Below, piece after piece: positions 4,512-5,872 of a stretch of 5,872 nt of DNA (position 1 is the stretch's first letter; each line of letters opens with the position of its first letter). Position numbers and translations under genes: made by a program. The notes beneath the pieces are model-generated. The model searched no databases and had not been told where the DNA came from. It saw nothing but the letters and a program-made list of their open reading frames with translations. The stretch lies in assembly GCA_021802375.1 (NCBI GenBank), contig JAKAAL010000307.1:1-5872 (forward strand). Reading direction: 5' to 3'. The stretch is from Bacillota bacterium (GTDB lineage: Bacteria > Bacillota_E > Sulfobacillia > Sulfobacillales > Sulfobacillaceae).

Positions 4512-4523
4512 CCCCCCCCCCCC
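4512..4523. repeat. Run of 12 C, potential slippage tract
   Basis: Twelve consecutive C lie between the hairpin and the SD of the helicase gene, about 30 bases before its start. The tract is outside any supported gene, because the helicase frame is closed by TAG at 4532-4534. Length changes would alter the leader but not a reading frame. The exact length should be treated with caution, since homopolymers are error-prone. Confidence 0.9.
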
Positions 4524-4536
4524 ACCATCCCTAGCG

Positions 4537-4550
4537 AAAGGTCGTGATCC
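4537..4550 (+). promoter_or_regulatory. Extended SD that decides the helicase start
   Basis: AAAGGTCGTGATCC matches the canonical extended SD AAAGGAGGTGATCC at 12 of 14 positions. The GTG at 4544 lies inside this SD, so it is unlikely to be the start. The in-frame TTG at 4553 is eight bases beyond the GGTCG core, a normal distance, and is preferred. Confidence 0.6.
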
Positions 4551-4552
4551 CG

Positions 4553-5668
4553 TTGAGTATATCTCGTTGGATCGAAGAAATCATCACGGACGTGCCGGAC
4601 GAAAGCCGCCGCGTGTTGATCGGCCTCGGTCACATCATGGATTCCGTGGCGGAAGGCCATAGCGAGGCCGCCGAGCGCGGACTGCGCCAGGCGCTCTGGG
4701 CCGTGCAAAAAAATCCTGGGAATCGCATCACCCTCCCGGCAGATGACGACCTCATCCGGTTTCGGGACACCGTGCCACCCAATCCCGACTGGGTGATCGA
4801 GGGCCTGGAACCCGGCGACGTCGGGGTCATCACGGCCCCAGACGGCATGGGCAAAAGCATGCTCTGTCTGGTGATCGCCCAGGCCGTGGCGGTCGGGCTA
4901 CCCCTCTTCGGCCAATGGCGGGTCGGGGACCCCGGCGACGTGTGGTATTTTTATGCGGAGGATTCCGCCACGACCATGCACCGGAGACTCCACGCGTTGG
5001 GACAGATCTATCCCACGGCCCTCGGCAACGACGTGCTCGCTCGAATGCATTTCAAGGCGGTCCGCAGTCGCCCGCCCAAGCTCGTTCTGCGCGGCGATCG
5101 CGGACTGATCACGGAGCAACAGGACGTGCTTCACGCGCTTCTGAACGACCTGCAACAGCAGACCCGGCCTCGTCTCATCCTTCTCGATCCTCTCATCAGG
5201 TTTCATGTGCTGAACGAAAACAGTAACGACGAGATGAACCAATTGCTCGAAACGTTGGGCCGCCTGGCCGAATCGACGAAAACGGCCGTGATTTTTACGC
5301 ACCATACGGCCAAAGGAAAAAACACGGACACCGATCACGATGCCCAAGAGTCGGCCCGCGGGGCCGGGGCCATCATCAACGAGGGGCGCTGGCAAGCGGC
5401 CCTGCATGGGCTTACAGCCAAGCAGCAAGCGCACTATGGCATCGGCGAGAAAGACGCGTGGAAATACCTCACGCTGACGACGCCGAAACGCAATAATGTG
5501 GCCCGGCTCCCCGACTTGCGCTTAGTGCGAGGGCCCGGGGGAATTTTGCAGGTGGCCGCCAGTGCAATGCAGGTAGCCCAACGAACCAGCACGACCCACA
5601 CAGCCGCCAAGGCCCGCCGCTCGGTACCGGAGAGTTCTTCCGAGGACAAGGTGATCGAGTTGAGTTGA
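4553..5668 (+). CDS. RepA-like hexameric replicative helicase (AAA_25, RecA-like ATPase)
   Basis: The product has 371 residues. After a helical N-terminal region (about 1-75), PDWVIEGLEPGDVGVITAPD leads into a Walker A loop APDGMGKS (about 95-102; K101, S102). Walker B is LILLDP (208-213, D212). VIFTHHTAKG (about 246-255) is the conserved strand with the paired histidines, and ESARGAGAIINEGRWQAAL (about 266-284) is the 'RGa.ai...aRW...L' motif with the likely arginine finger. This is the layout of RepA of RSF1010 and of DnaB/RecA-fold helicases on plasmids, phages and integrative elements, which unwind DNA at the element's own origin as a hexameric ring. The C-terminal ~40 residues are Ser/Thr-rich and probably disordered. 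TTG 4553 is chosen as start because of SD placement. The gene follows the small HTH gene on the same strand and is followed after 23 bases by another gene, so an operon is likely. No primase domain is fused. Confidence 0.9.
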   Translation: MSISRWIEEIITDVPDESRRVLIGLGHIMDSVAEGHSEAAERGLRQALWAVQKNPGNRITLPADDDLIRFRDTVPPNPDWVIEGLEPGDVGVITAPDGMGKSMLCLVIAQAVAVGLPLFGQWRVGDPGDVWYFYAEDSATTMHRRLHALGQIYPTALGNDVLARMHFKAVRSRPPKLVLRGDRGLITEQQDVLHALLNDLQQQTRPRLILLDPLIRFHVLNENSNDEMNQLLETLGRLAESTKTAVIFTHHTAKGKNTDTDHDAQESARGAGAIINEGRWQAALHGLTAKQQAHYGIGEKDAWKYLTLTTPKRNNVARLPDLRLVRGPGGILQVAASAMQVAQRTSTTHTAAKARRSVPESSSEDKVIELS

Positions 5669-5691
5669 TCCTCACGAAGGAGCGAATGACG

Positions 5692-5872
5692 ATGACGCAT
5701 CGAATTCTCATGACGCATCCGGACTACGAGGCGGCAAAATCCGTCTGCCGACGGAGTGACCTATTTTCCGTTCCGGACGCCGCCCATGCCCAAACCGACA
5801 TCACGTATCGCAGCGGCCGGCGAGAAGGGGAGGTGACCCTCGTCTCCGAAGTGGAACAAAACCGTCAACTCG
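5692..5872 (+). CDS. Unrecognised protein, start only (runs off the right edge)
   Basis: The frame is open from ATG 5692 to the end of the window, giving about 60 residues that begin MTHRILMTHPDYEAAKSVCR. I do not recognise the family. The N-terminus is hydrophilic, with no signal peptide or membrane segment. GAAGGAG (5676-5682) lies nine bases before ATG 5692 and only three before the alternative ATG at 5686, so 5692 is preferred; ATG 5710 is also in frame but too far. Its close position after the helicase gene suggests co-transcription. In RSF1010-type operons this slot holds the origin-binding initiator RepC, but nothing in the visible residues confirms that role here. Confidence 0.7.
   Translation, partial: MTHRILMTHPDYEAAKSVCRRSDLFSVPDAAHAQTDITYRSGRREGEVTLVSEVEQNRQL

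Noticed and set aside
4544..4552. GTG 4544 as helicase start
   Set aside because: It lies inside the extended SD-like stretch, leaving no room for ribosome spacing; TTG 4553 fits better.
4898..5434. Minus-strand open frame of 178 codons inside the helicase gene
   Set aside because: Antisense shadow of a gene with complete Walker A/B and RGAGA motifs; common in GC-rich genes.
1..5872. CRISPR array, tRNA or rRNA genes
   Set aside because: No regularly spaced repeat-spacer pattern, no cloverleaf-like sequence and no rRNA signature was seen on either strand.

Overview
The window looks like a stretch of mobile-element territory from a moderately GC-rich Bacillota (Gram-positive) bacterium. The evidence is strong Shine-Dalgarno (SD) sequences (AGGAGGTGA before the gene at 4267, GGAGGG before 782), TTG/GTG starts, a rho-independent terminator and the mix of element families (Rpn/PD-(D/E)XK, IS4 with a YREK motif, IS1634-like). 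An acidophilic Sulfobacillus-like host is my best guess from the protein flavour, but no marker gene proves it.

Layout. The left two thirds (1-3812) are a graveyard. 203-505 is a YdeI-family gene broken across three reading segments. 782-1063 is a small AbrB/MazE-like protein with a shortened DNA-binding fold, and just after it is a possible scrap of a PIN toxin. 1177-1702 is a RelE/ParE-type toxin-antitoxin pair with an intact antitoxin and a toxin broken by a one-base loss. 1722-2454 is the C-terminal half of an IS4-family transposase. 2844-3645 (minus strand) is an Rpn-family nuclease gene with three lesions, whose 81-codon C-terminal part remains open with its own internal SD and ATG. 3651-3812 is a piece of an IS1634-like transposase.

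The right third (3813-5872) is different: well kept and organised as a replication module. A 450-base non-coding stretch holds a long inverted repeat, an AT-rich tract, an iteron-like array of GGTTACC-type motifs spaced 10-11 bases apart, and a strong terminator only about 30 bases before the next SD. Then come a 58-codon helix-turn-helix gene (4267-4443), a strong hairpin followed by a run of 12 C, a RepA-like hexameric helicase (4553-5668), and the start of an unrecognised gene running off the right edge (from 5692). The order small DNA-binding protein, RepA-type helicase, further gene recalls the repF-repA-repC operon of RSF1010-type plasmids. This suggests a plasmid, or an integrative element with a plasmid-like replicon; that link is inference.

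The most interesting points are the preserved RpnS-like internal ORF, flanked by two identical 24-base direct repeats that each carry its SD, and the helically phased iteron-like array with an attenuator-like terminator in front of the replication genes.
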